Source: Azolla pinnata (taxonomy: Eukaryota; Streptophyta; Polypodiopsida; Salviniales; Salviniaceae). From it: a stretch of DNA of 30,399 nt. Of this stretch, positions 1 through 9,289 are shown piece by piece. The first letter of the stretch is position 1; every line of letters starts with the position of its first letter. The position numbers were made by a program, and so were the translations under genes. Location: NCBI GenBank assembly GCA_037176905.1, contig JBBBWG010003904.1, positions 268 through 30,666 of the forward strand, written 5' to 3'. The notes beneath the pieces were generated by a model. The model was not told the origin of the DNA and made no database searches. It was given only the letters and a program-made list of their open reading frames with translations.

Positions 1-108
1 TGTTGCACATTGAATAGCCACCGCTACTGTTGCACATTGAATAGCCACCGCTACTGTTGCACATTGAATAGCCACCGCTACTGTTGCACATTGAATAGCC
101 ACCGTTAT
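1..108. repeat. 27-bp tandem repeat, four copies
   Basis: Four head-to-tail copies of a 27-bp unit beginning TGTTGCACATTGAATAGCC start at 1, 28, 55 and 82. The first three are identical and the fourth diverges only in its last bases. The array touches the left edge of the window, so it may be longer. Near-identity between copies implies recent expansion, in contrast with the strongly decayed elements around it. Confidence 0.95.
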
Positions 109-400
109 TCTTTACTAGATTCAATAGTTTTTATCAAAATTTTGTAATACTTAACCAATCTCGAAAAACGAGAAAGTATTCTTCCAACGATTTATATGAA
201 GAAGTTACTAGATATTGCTCTTGGACTTGTTCCCAACTATAACAATCTAGTTTCTACATCATAACCTCTTGAATTTTCATGTAAACCTTGTGACTGTAAT
301 ATATTAAGAAAACAAAATTATGAGAAACATAGTAAATAAATGAATGAAACATCAAAAGCAATGTAATTTATGTACTTACTTAGACAATTCAAAAACCATG
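109..400. other. AT-rich stretch without a recognised gene
   Basis: No reading frame or structured repeat is apparent here. It separates the 27-bp array from the 3' end of the minus-strand pseudogene that follows and may hold that gene's downstream sequence. Confidence 0.5.
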
Positions 401-1850
401 TCATCAAGAATAAGTTCCTTCTATATCACCCGGGACAAAATTGACACAAGGAGTGTCTGATCTTTGATTCCCTGCAAGGATATTTGAGGTGTTAGTTTCA
501 TATTTTCAGTTGCTTCTTCTATAGTAAAGTCTTGTTTCTTATTCTTTGTCGCTTTTGCTTCAACTTGTGGGTCGATCTTCCCTTTCTTCACCTTTTAGTC
601 TTTTACTTCTTTGGATTCCCACATCATGAAGATGAGGTCTTGTAACTCCCATACAATATTGTCATCTCTGAAAGCAAGCTGAAACCACGGTTTATACTTT
701 CGAAGGCCATCTGATTTTAACGAGTCAACCCACTATAGTGCCAACTTCATTCAAGCATTGTCAACGAAGGCCATGGTAAAGTTTTGGTCCATACCGCTTC
801 AATGCATCAACATATTCATAGTGAAAAAATCTGATTCTTTCAATCAATGACATCTTGTGTCGATAATCATTGTCATTATTATGATTCCATGCTAGTAGTT
901 TCGCCTCATCTACAGATAGACCAACATAGATTTTGCATTTTGCATACTTGAAGAAATAGGTTGTAGGATCTTCCTTTGTTAATTGTTGCCTTGCTTCAGC
1001 TGAATGTGATCCACCAATAACAAAGCAGTTGTACTTTTCTACATTGGCGATATCAAAATCATCCACATCCCCACATTCCGTTAGGTCGACCATCATTAAA
1101 AATGGAACCATAGTTGCATGTGGGTTGATCTTCATTAGTTTCGTCAAGTTTTAAACATGTAGGTTATGAGGCTCCCTTATTACCTATGTCCTTTCGCCCC
1201 ATTGTTGGATCAACTAGAGGCCTATTGATAATTGTGATTGCCAAAGTAAAGATATGTCCTTTCTTTACCAGATTCTACTTCACTATTTACCGGCAAATTG
1301 TATTCTATTCAAAAGCAATAATTCCCGAGGACAGTTCACCACCGGGAGTAATGACATCTGTTGCTGGACTGTTGTTAGTTTCTGATTTATCACTTTTTGA
1401 AGAAGATTCTTCCTTTTATTGTTTCTTTTTTGGCTTGTTTTGTACCTTTTGAGACCTCGATTTCTTTGGTATTCTTGGAGGAGGTGATTCCATCAATGGT
1501 GATTCAGAAACTAAATCCTTATCATCTTCAATATTATAATCCTCTTCAAAGGTAGCTTGACCTGAAATAAACGGGTGAAGTGTTCTAATAATCTTATCTG
1601 ATTTTGACAACATTCTTCGAAGCTCTAGCAACTCACAACATGCTAAAACAAGCTTGCTCTCTCAGAGAGTTAAAATCAAGATCAATCTTGAAGCTTGCTC
1701 TTGATAATGCAAGGACCATTCAAATTGCATCATGTCTTTTAGACCATGTGAAACTGGTTCTACACGTCTCTGAGATGGCCTCAGAGACTAGCTCGATTCC
1801 TCAAACAACACTCTCTTCTATCAATCACCAATAGCCATGTGTATTTGTTT
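400..1850 (-). pseudogene. Decayed gene with ParB/sulfiredoxin-like motif pattern
   Basis: Reading the minus strand from about 1850 down to 400 gives one broken coding stretch. An N-terminal acidic and lysine-rich part (1416-1631, ending in KKSRSQKVQNKPKKKQ) runs through several stops into a 128-residue open frame (761-1147). That frame holds FVIGGSHSAEA (residues 42-52) and, about 25 residues on, LSVDEAKLLAWNHNND. A shifted frame continues it as WFQLAFRDDNIVWELQDL and a lysine-rich tail to about 440. The G-x-H-x-x-A box followed by a short strand, an E-A-x-x-L-A helix and Asn residues resembles the ParB/sulfiredoxin nuclease-like fold, but the usual Arg after His is Ser here. The 128-residue frame opens at TTG right after an in-frame TAA, so it is not a real start. 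The family call is inference by eye; the single-gene, decayed reading is firmer. Confidence 0.5.
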
Positions 1851-2038
1851 TGATTCTTGTGCCTTTAAATGTGAGTTTAACTCTTTTCACTGGCACTTCA
1901 GTCTTATCCCCTAATGTTCTCTCATGACTGGAAAGAAAACAATTATTTAAACTGGTAATTAATATTTGATCGAGCATACATTTCGACATGTCAAGTAGGG
2001 TTTAGGCAACAAATGGCGATAAATCGAGCATATAATCA

Positions 2039-2257
2039 AGGCAACAAATGGCGAGTCGATGCGCCACATCAACCAGCCATGCATGGAGGGGTCCAACATG
2101 GCTAATCGATGCGGTGCATCGACCTGCAATGCGTTCTAGGGCAACGCATGGTGAGTTGATGCGCCGCATCGACCAACCATGCCCAGACAGGTCTAACATG
2201 GGCATGCTACGGGTGGCAGGTCGATGTGGTGCATCAACTTGCCTTGCGTTTCAAGGT
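2039..2257. repeat. Imperfect direct repeat of about 105 bp with quasi-palindromic boxes
   Basis: Two diverged copies (about 2039-2141 and 2142-2257) share the order GGCAACRMATGG, a GATGCGCCRCATC box, an AACATGG box, a second GATGYGGTGCATC box and CTTGCRTT. GATGCGSCGCATC is nearly its own reverse complement, so each copy can form short hairpins. The segment is GC-rich compared with its AT-rich surroundings. Short reading frames here follow the repeat and are not taken as genes. Confidence 0.65.
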
Positions 2258-2474
2258 GCACAGTGTCGTGTGTCTCTTCACACACAATATGAAACGTAAT
2301 AATTTTATGTTAGCCTAGTACTTTGATGCGGAGTCCGCAAGTGCTTCCGAATGTATTTTACGGCATGATAATCGAGCAAATACGGTTAAAGTTATGGATA
2401 CATCAAGATAGAAGACTTGGTGAAGTGGAAACGTGGGATGTCCTACATGAGCAAGTGTGCTTCGGAACCAGCAG

Positions 2475-2482
2475 TATATAAG
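2475..2482 (+). promoter_or_regulatory. TATA box of the LTR-like region
   Basis: TATATAAG, preceded by GCAG and followed by CCGACC, is a good plant TATA context. It lies about 200 bp upstream of the 29-bp repeats and about 480 bp upstream of the telomere-like motifs. Confidence 0.5.
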
Positions 2483-2680
2483 CCGACCTTGAAAAATTCT
2501 TTTCATCTGCGTTCTTCCGGGTGCTCTGTAACGCGTTGTGCGGGCGGCAGCATTTCCGTAGCGTCCACGTTTCGTACTTTTGCGGGAACGAGTTTGGTCG
2601 GACCATATTTGGACCAGTGCAACCATATTCGGACCGTATCCGGAAAGGTTCGGAAAGTTACGGCTGTATTCGGACACAAC

Positions 2681-2797
2681 GGGCCGTAATCGTAAAATTG
2701 TCGGAAGATGGGCCGTAATCGTAAAATTGTCAGAAGATGGGCCGTAATCGTAAAATCATCGGAAGATGGGCTGTAATCGTAAATCGTCAGAATCGAC
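2681..2797 (+). repeat. 29-bp tandem repeat, four copies
   Basis: The unit starts GGGCCGTAATCGTAAAATTG and ends TCGGAAGAT. Copies start at 2681, 2710, 2739 and 2768; the last is degraded, and a partial fifth (GGGCCGT) follows. The upstream 100 bp is also rich in TTCGGA and GGACC motifs, as if older related repeats preceded the array. Confidence 0.9.
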
Positions 2798-2820
2798 GGG
2801 CCGTGTTTGATCGTGAAGTG

Positions 2821-2882
2821 CATGCAACTAAAGTGAACGCCACGTGGGAGACATGCAACTAAAGTGAACGCCACGTGGCAGT
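2821..2882 (+). repeat. 31-bp direct repeat, two copies, each with a G-box
   Basis: Two adjacent 31-bp copies begin CATGCAACTAAAGTGAACGC. Each contains CACGTG (2841-2846 and 2872-2877), the G-box core bound by plant bZIP and bHLH factors. Two shorter CATGCGA derivatives follow at about 2883 and 2903. The boxes lie downstream of the TATA box, so a promoter role is uncertain. Confidence 0.85.
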
Positions 2883-2954
2883 CATGCGACGGAACTAGAG
2901 ATCATGCGAACTGGAGTTCCTTCATGTAGGGGGAGCCAAGCTTGTAGGGGGGAA

Positions 2955-3155
2955 TTTTAAAACCCTAAATTTCTTATCTAAGCCAGGTCCTCGTGATTGG
3001 GGACCCTAGTCTACAAAATCGGTAGAACTCAAAACCCGAAATCTCTGATCGAAGCCAAGTCTTCAGGATTCTAAACCCTAATCAGCTAAACTGGAAACCC
3101 TAAATTTTAATCTCAGCTTTGTAATCCAAGTCTTTAGAATTCTAAACCCTAATAT
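2955..3155 (+). repeat. Scattered AAACCCTAA (telomere-like/telo-box) motifs
   Basis: Four exact AAACCCTAA 9-mers occur at 2960, 3073, 3094 and 3143, separated by 10-100 bp, with several one-base variants between them. This is the plant telomere repeat sequence, but the spacing is irregular, so it is not a telomere tract. Confidence 0.8.
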
Positions 3156-3277
3156 GATACTTTCACTATACCTTAATCCTTTCTGATTCCGATTTCGGGA
3201 TTTGATTGTAATTTCTTCTCTATAGTAAAGAAACTATTTCAAAATTTTATATTCAAGCTAAATTATTAGTCTTCACA

Positions 3278-3479
3278 TCCCGGTATTTGGAAACCTCTGG
3301 TCGGAGGCCCCGGGGTCATGCCTCGACATTCACGCATCCTTGTCGTAATTTCGCGACCATGGCATGCCCTTGCACGGCGCCTTGCCATACGTGGCATGCC
3401 CGTGCAAAATTTGATAACCTTGCCATGCACGAAAGGTGCGCATGGGTGTATGTGCAGTGCAATATGTGAAAACCTGAAA
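3278..3479. other. GC-rich stretch with GGCATGCC-type palindromes
   Basis: The segment contains two GGCATGCCC boxes (near 3361 and 3393) embedded in CCATGG, GCACGGCG and CGTGCAAAA. Overlapping short reading frames exist on both strands but none has a recognisable domain. It could be the start of the following pseudogene's transcription unit or older repeat debris. Confidence 0.4.
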
Positions 3480-4480
3480 AGGATGATAAAGGCCATTAGA
3501 ACTAATGATGCAGAAAAGGATGCTTGTCAAAACGTTTTGAAGGAACATCGTGACAGTCAAGCTTGAGAATTGATGAAAGCTATGCATCATAGGGATACAA
3601 CACTAAAATCTCCCGGTTGTTATATGTGTTTAATGATTGATGGCATGTACAAAAAAAAACATGTTGCCACACTTTACTTGGATTCCAAAAGATGTGTCTG
3701 ATAAATGTTTTGTACATATGCATCTCGTTGGTTGCTTATTACACTATAATGTGGTCAAACCATATGCATTTTTTGACATACTCAAATGTTCCTAATGACC
3801 CGAACCATAACAATAATACAAAAGGTATTACAATCATGGATTGGGCCATTGCCCCCTGTGATGTATTTGAAGTTTGATAATACCGCAAGAGAGAACAAAA
3901 ATTGAAGTGTCTTTGGATATTTGAGTATGTTGGTGCATAGGGGTTTATTAAAAAAAAGTGAAAGTGAACTTCTTATTGGTTGGTCATACTCATGATCATA
4001 TTGATCAAATGTTTAGTACATTTTCTAAGACACTTTCACGTTCTGATGCATTTACATTGCCATCTTTGAGTAGTTTGATATGTAAATCTTATACACCCTA
4101 ACAAGAAGTGATACACCTAACAGAGGTGTATGATTTTAAAAGAGAGGGTCAAGATTATGAAAATATCCAAAATTTTGCTCCACTGCATAACATCAGTTTC
4201 AATTATGTATTTTTGATAAATTAGGTTGAAGTAAATAATATAATATTATTATATACAAAGCAATATTCATCATCAACCCAATAGGAACCACAATGTGGTT
4301 GTTTTCTATTGCAATTGCCAACTTTAGTAATATATGGTGGTAAGCAGATGCCATATGAGGGCCGAAAGTTATTAGCCATGAATTTAGATTTTCTAGATAA
4401 ACAATATTTTTGCATACAATCTCTAGAGGTAACATATAAAACATGCAAAAACGTATGTTGGGAATCAAGATGTCTCATGG
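3480..4480 (+). pseudogene. DUF7869-type (transposase-like) pseudogene
   Basis: Across three shifting frames the plus strand reads as one eroded protein. Segments in order: IRTNDAEKDACQNVLKEHRD (about 3495-3554), an IDGM-type strand, VSDKCFVHMHLVGCLLHYNV, then GPLPPVMYLKFDNTARENKN (ending at 3902). A TGA follows, then FGYLSMLVHRGLLKK, and after a frameshift VGHTHDHIDQMF (3979-4014) with TLPSLSSL. Further on come VYDFKREGQDY and a C-terminal stretch LPTLVIYGGKQMPYEGRKLL. The paired LDN-x-x-x-ENKN and VGHTHxxIDQ-F blocks are the hallmark of the DUF7869 family, which occurs scattered through eukaryotes and is thought to be transposon-associated. The first strand and many spacer residues are disrupted by stops. 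Confidence 0.75.
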
Positions 4481-4569
4481 TGGGATATTTTCTTTCTTGA
4501 TCAGCAAAAGATCATCGATTATTGCTTGCATGGTTTTAGCCAATATCTATGCCTTTCTCATGGACTCTT

Positions 4570-5610
4570 GGCAGTAAAAACTTATCGGAATTCTCTGACG
4601 CCCTTCCGGATGAGCTTGCTAAATTTCATGTGGAATCTTCCAAAAACTTCTTCTTTTGTGCAATATTACCTATTCTTCGCACAATAGTGTTGTGTGGACA
4701 TATGATACTTAATGTTTTTCTTTAATTCCCAATGTCATATAATAATTATTGAATACCTGCGAGGAAAATTCTTTGACATTATCCATTCTAATAGATTAAA
4801 TGCAGTTATTCAGGACGTTAACCCTTAATTGGATTATTTGAGAAATTAACCGTGCAAAAGCGTGGTTTCTAGTAGATAGTAAAAGCAAACAATGCTCCAT
4901 CTAGATTATGCATAAATTAATGCCATCAAGTACCAAAAAAGTCTAAACATTGGATTGATAGCCCTACATGTCTCCTTGTAAGACTTTCTATGAATACTAG
5001 CGATTTTTCTTTTGACCTTTAAATAAGAGGGTCTAAGGATTAATTGCCATTTGGCACAATTGGTTCAAATAAAGTCCTCTTGATTAGGAAAATCCTTAGT
5101 TTTCAAATTATGGGCATTTGAGTGGGAGATGATTCTTCCATTATCCTCAAACCTAGATGTTCGAACTTGTAATGCCATATTTTATATGACTCGGGAATAT
5201 TGTTTTTCATTGTAACGTTTTTGAGTTTTATATTAGACTAAAATAAGGCCACATTGCATAGAAGGGAGCTTTTTAACAATAGTCTTTTTATTTCTGTCTA
5301 ATTTCGTTATAAGAAGATATTATATTTCTGTCTAATTTCGTTATAAGAAGATATTATAGACTGTTGTCATTTTGTGTTTTTATACGATTACCATTAGTAC
5401 GGATGTCTCTAAAGCTACGGCTGGACTCAAGTTATAGAAGAACATCTTTTATGATGATCTCAGTACCAAGTGGGAGAACTACTATTGCTTTCCCGATTCT
5501 GACAAAATATTCGCATTTACAGTCTGGAAGTATTAGGTGTCTATTAGACACATCTCCTCTTCCATTGTCATAGTACTTCACACTACTCTAGCATAAAACA
5601 TTTAACTCTT
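4570..5610 (-). pseudogene. Ty1/Copia pol remnant: protease end, GAG-pre-integrase, integrase
   Basis: On the minus strand, from high to low coordinates, broken frames give a protease-to-linker block (IVVLPLGTEIIIKDVLL, then FRDIRTNGNRIKTQND, about 5370-5500), a CTxCA-like box (TNCAKWQLILRPSYLKVK, about 5000-5080) and an integrase core. The core includes LLSTRNHAFARLISQIIQLR and IRMDNVKEFSSQVFNNYY (about 4740-4800), the latter carrying the conserved DN-x-x-EF acidic region. This order and wording are typical of plant Copia polyproteins. Reverse transcriptase and RNase H are absent; the remnant ends where the DUF7869 pseudogene ends (about 4480-4570). Frame changes and stops show long inactivity. 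Confidence 0.8.
5291..5358. repeat. 34-bp perfect tandem duplication
   Basis: A 34-bp unit beginning TTTCTGTCTAATTTCGTTAT occurs twice with no gap (5291-5324 and 5325-5358). It lies inside the Copia remnant and adds 34 bp, shifting its frame. The two copies are identical, so the duplication is recent relative to the element. Confidence 0.95.
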
Positions 5611-5980
5611 ACTAACTATTCATGTTTCGTAGTAAAGATAAACGTTAGGATAGAACATAAATTGAGAATATATCAATGTGTTAAATAGACTTCAAGCTAT
5701 TATTAAGATAACCATACTCTAAATAGAGCTTATATCATTGTTTTTCTAAGAACACAAATCAAATGCACACTTTATTAATTACTCTAACTTTAGCCTAATA
5801 TATAGTATAAAATAAAGAAAATCTTAATGTAGGAAGCTAAGATTATAAAGCTTATATAATGTCCCCATAGAGCTCTTCTATAAAAAGATCATCATTAAGC
5901 CCGAGAAGATTATTATTATCAAGCCCAAGAATATTATCATTATAAGCCCAAGAAGACCATCATCAACAATCTCCTTTGAG
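5611..5980. other. AT-rich stretch without a recognised gene
   Basis: No domain is readable in either strand. The near-repeat of the words TTATTATCAAGCCCAAGAA around 5900-5950 gives three degenerate copies of a roughly 30-bp unit (AAGCCCRAGAAGATTATYAT). The stretch lies between the Copia protease remnant and the gag-like remnant, both on the minus strand, and may be non-coding sequence from one of them. Confidence 0.5.
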
Positions 5981-5984
5981 AGTT

Positions 5985-7455
5985 TTACTTCAATGTCCTA
6001 TACTTTCTCTTCAACTTTCTTGCCGGTATTCATGACATCTATATCCTCCCTCAAGTTCAGAATCTCGTGATCATGAGTGAAGTGTGACTCATATTCTGCT
6101 AAAAGCTTCTTTTTCCCATGCTTCTCTTGATACAATATGAGGTGGTATCCCTCTGTGCCACACATGAAGCAAACCTGATCTTGTTTTCTATATTCACCAC
6201 TAGATGTACTGCCCTTCTTAGGCTTCCTATTCTAATTTCCTCCTTTTTACCTAGAGAGGTATATTTAATCTTTCCACCATTCTTCAACGAGCCATTTCTG
6301 TAGTCTTGGTTCTTCCCCTTCTTGAACGAACTAGCATGAACTTTAGCTAACATTCTATCGGCTTGGGATATTTACGGACCACAGTCCTGCATGTACCATC
6401 CTTGCCAAGCTTTTTGCAATGTCCTTTAATTCTGCATGAATGTGCTCCTGGAGCCGTTGCAAATGTATTTCCCACTAATTGGTGTTGATGGATTTACTTG
6501 TTTAATTCACATTCAAAAACATCTTCGAGGTTATTGTCAAATCGAGTTGTGTTTAGCTTGGCGCTCACTGCTTCTGTTGCTCTCTCTTTAATCATCTCAA
6601 TTTTTGTTTTATTTTCTTGGTCAAGGTCTTTTCCGTTCTCAATTGGTTTTCCTTCTATTTCTCTAGTAGGTTCTTCATTTTCTTTTGATAATTCTTTCAT
6701 TATACCTTCTTGTTCAATCAAATTTGGTTGGGTAGGTTCCGCCAAAATATGATTTCTCTTCAAACGAGACGAGTTTTGACGATCTTCCTCCAAGCTCTTT
6801 TATTGTTGTTGTTGCGGTGTTGCTTGTTGTTGTGGTGATAATGCTTGTTGTAGTGGTAATTGTTTTCGCTGTGGTGATACTTCATGTTGAGGTGGAGGGA
6901 GCTCTTTCTTCAAGAAGTTCCTTCATATCAGCTTCTGGCTAGCTCAGATGTTGGCCCGTGTTGATCTAGTCATTTCTGTTTTTCTTCAACAAAAACTTCG
7001 CGCTGTCGGCACAAAGCATATGTAGTTGTATCTTTCATAGGACACTCCAATTGTCAAGGACTCTCTCCTCGAACACATTCTACAGATCCATGCGTTGCTC
7101 GATATCTGATATGAGCTTGACCGCCGGTACCTTCGTCTTCCCATCATTCTAGTTCTCTTGTACGGGTGATGAGGCAATCTCGTCCTCCATGTGCTGCCTT
7201 TTCCCGTCCACAAAGATATCATGAAGCTAGCTAGCACAACGCGTGTACACTTGTATGGTGCACCGGGCACTCTAATCTTGTCGCTTCTCGTACCTCGTCC
7301 GGTTTGCTCTGGATTTTGCTTACGCTAGTCTCCCTCACAGTCTCCAGTACTTGAGGCCAAAAAGAAGACTTCATCGTGAACTCATCCACGTGTATTCGCA
7401 CTGTGGTTGTGTAGCTATTTCGTGTTGTGAATTCTTCCTCCAAAATTTTCTTCAT
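5985..7455 (-). pseudogene. gag-like retroelement remnant with degenerate zinc knuckle
   Basis: The minus strand carries broken coding sequence from about 7455 down to 5985. In order it shows ILEEEFTTRNSY, a segment KVPAVKLISDIEQRMDL followed by VFEERVLDNWSVL (about 7040-7140), a Gln/Pro-rich stretch (about 6790-6900), a charged Glu/Lys region (6494-6793), then CRIKGHCKKLGKDGTC (about 6390-6440). A lysine-rich segment leads into CFMCGTEGYHLILY (about 6120-6165). The last matches a CX2CX4HX4C zinc knuckle whose final Cys has become Tyr. The SDIE/LEERVLD block resembles one seen in plant Ty3/gypsy polyproteins, but there it normally follows the knuckle, so more than one element may be mixed here. 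Copia gag is the alternative. Confidence 0.45.
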
Positions 7456-8640
7456 ACCTCCCTTTCGGCAGGATCCATCAACAAGCTAGGCTAATAGTGG
7501 AGGTGGAGTAGAAGTGTGGCTTCAAGCTGAACAATGACACCGGTCATCGGCTTTGAGCTGCGTTCAACTTTTGGCAAAGTACAGTTTCAAATTAAATGTT
7601 GTAGAGCTTTCGCTTGGCCTACAAGCTAGTAGTCATTGGCCAGAGATCATCACAACTTCAACCCTCATCCTAATCATGTGTGGTAGCACGTGAGGCATGT
7701 CATGCATACCAATGGCAAGGGGAAGTAGGTCGTAGCTTCTATAGCGTCACTTCAGCTTGTGGCAGATAACTACAAGCGAAACGAGTCTATTATCCAGCAT
7801 TTCAGATAACGGGACGACATAAGAGAAGTGTCTCAATTCAATGGCCATAAAAAGAAGAGGAGGAAGACGATAGACAAATACAAATTATAAGAATGATCTA
7901 CTTGATTCAATTTATTCAAACATAAGAATTGAAATCGATCGATTATAATGAAATACCTCAATTCAAGCAAGTCGTGCTTATAAGGTGTTTGTTGCAAGTG
8001 TATTGTACGTAATAGTAGAACTCCAGATGTACGCATAGATAGAGACGGATGGTCTCTCACGCACACACTTTCTCGTAGTCTAACCTCACTTCTAGCACTA
8101 CTACTATATATATATAATCATAGAGAAATTAATTTTGGTATGAGCCCATTTTTAGTCCCCACTTTTGAAATAAGAGGGTATATATAAAGTAAAACTAGAG
8201 CCTACTTTTTAATGAGCATGAGACTTCCATGCTAGAAATATGGGACGTGGAGAAGAGGATAGGGTGTGAGTTGTTTCACGCTTCTTTTCATAATAATTCT
8301 ACAATCTTTGGCACACATTATGTACTTGGGATCCATCTATCTATCGTTCATTGGAATGGGGCCGCCACATTGTGTTTGTAATTTCTTTCCTTCCACCAGC
8401 AACAACTAAGGTCCATTGTCTATCTCTCCACCACATGGCTCATCCTTTAAAGGGTTTTTTGAGGTGTCAATGTCAATGTAGCACCATCCCATCTTTAATA
8501 ATAAGTGTGTTCTACATAGTGAGCTTTGGGGCTTTATTCTAACCTCTATTTCCAGGGAGCAACAATGGTCTTACCCAAACAGAGATGTATACATCAGGTT
8601 GAACTTTTTACATATAAGGTTTTATAAACAAGGAAGGATC
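7456..8640. other. Long stretch without a recognised gene
   Basis: Several short open frames exist on both strands (for example 7833-8066 minus and 8351-8542 plus) but none shows a domain or recurring composition. A short (TA)n run lies at about 8105-8116. The stretch may contain retroelement LTR or non-coding host sequence; nothing firmer is visible. Confidence 0.5.
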
Positions 8641-8675
8641 CTGGTAGGGGAGATATATGGGTGGTAAGGACACAG

Positions 8676-8688
8676 TTTATATATAAGC
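8676..8688 (+). promoter_or_regulatory. Candidate core promoter (TATA box)
   Basis: TTTATATATAAGC is followed after about 30 bp by ACATCACTCGAGTCACTC and then a C/T-rich leader-like stretch (8755-8880) that lacks ATG until about 8890. This is the look of a plant core promoter and 5' leader, either of a host gene or an LTR. No coding sequence follows on the plus strand, so the gene it served is missing. Confidence 0.35.
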
Positions 8689-8889
8689 ACGCACAGAACT
8701 TGACATCACTCGAGTCACTCTTACATTAAGCAGTCAAGCACCACTAAGATTGTTGATTCCCTCCTTCCTTCACTCCGTTCACTTGCAAGAAGCACACAAC
8801 GCTAGCCTTCTCTTGCTACCGCAAAGCCCCTAAAAGCTCGTGCAATTTTGTGCTCTTCCTCTCTTCAAACTTTTACTTAGAGCTCATCA

Positions 8890-9260
8890 ATATGATTTCA
8901 ATAACTATCTTTCCAATCTTTGAGCTCTAAATTCCCTTATATGGCACTCTTAAGGATTAGTAATGTACTTGACATTTCTTTCCTTTGTTACACCTATTTG
9001 CACCTTGTCTTCGAGGACACTTATGCTCCTTTTAAGTTTTTATTGTGCAAACTAGAGCTATTAGACCTTGGCCTTAGCCTTCACTAGATTTTCTTTTCCT
9101 TAGGAGTTTTTCTCCTTGAGAGCATGAATAAGTCCTTTGTTTTCAACCAAAATGTGTTAAGATTCCAAGTTATTTATCACTCATCCTTTAGGCACCTAGC
9201 TATCTATCAAGGCAATTTTTGAGTTACCCAGATTAGTGTCTATTAGCCCCTCAATTTCCT
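8890..9260 (-). pseudogene. Possible decayed coiled-coil coding remnant
   Basis: One minus-strand frame reads, with several stops, GLIHALKEKNS, then GKENLVKAKAKV and KLKRSISVLEDKVQIGVTKE. The Lys/Glu/Leu-rich composition and rough heptad spacing suggest a coiled coil such as occurs in retroelement gag or host structural proteins. There is no diagnostic motif, so the call is weak. It may belong with the coiled-coil remnant at 9785-10329. Confidence 0.25.
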
Positions 9261-9289
9261 AAGAAGAATATGATTGTCCAAAGGTATGA

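Larger units (their letters stand above)
2300..3277 (+). mobile_element. LTR-like region, possibly a solo LTR
   Basis: The segment is organised like a plant LTR read on the plus strand: an upstream region, a TATA box at 2475-2482, repeat modules, then a leader rich in AAACCCTAA and ending in CTTCACA near 3277. No gag, protease or primer-binding site is seen next to it, and no second copy occurs in this window. It could be a solo LTR or a host promoter and 5' leader. The ends are estimates and no target-site duplication was found. Confidence 0.4.

Noticed and set aside
761-1147. Complete small gene of 128 codons
   Set aside because: It opens at TTG right after an in-frame TAA, and homologous-looking sequence continues on both sides in other frames, so it is a piece of a larger pseudogene.
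2315-2874. Overlapping open frames on both strands (for example 2503-2874 minus, 2417-2689 plus)
   Set aside because: They run through the 29-bp and 31-bp repeats and the LTR-like promoter; their length follows from repeat periodicity and composition, not coding content.
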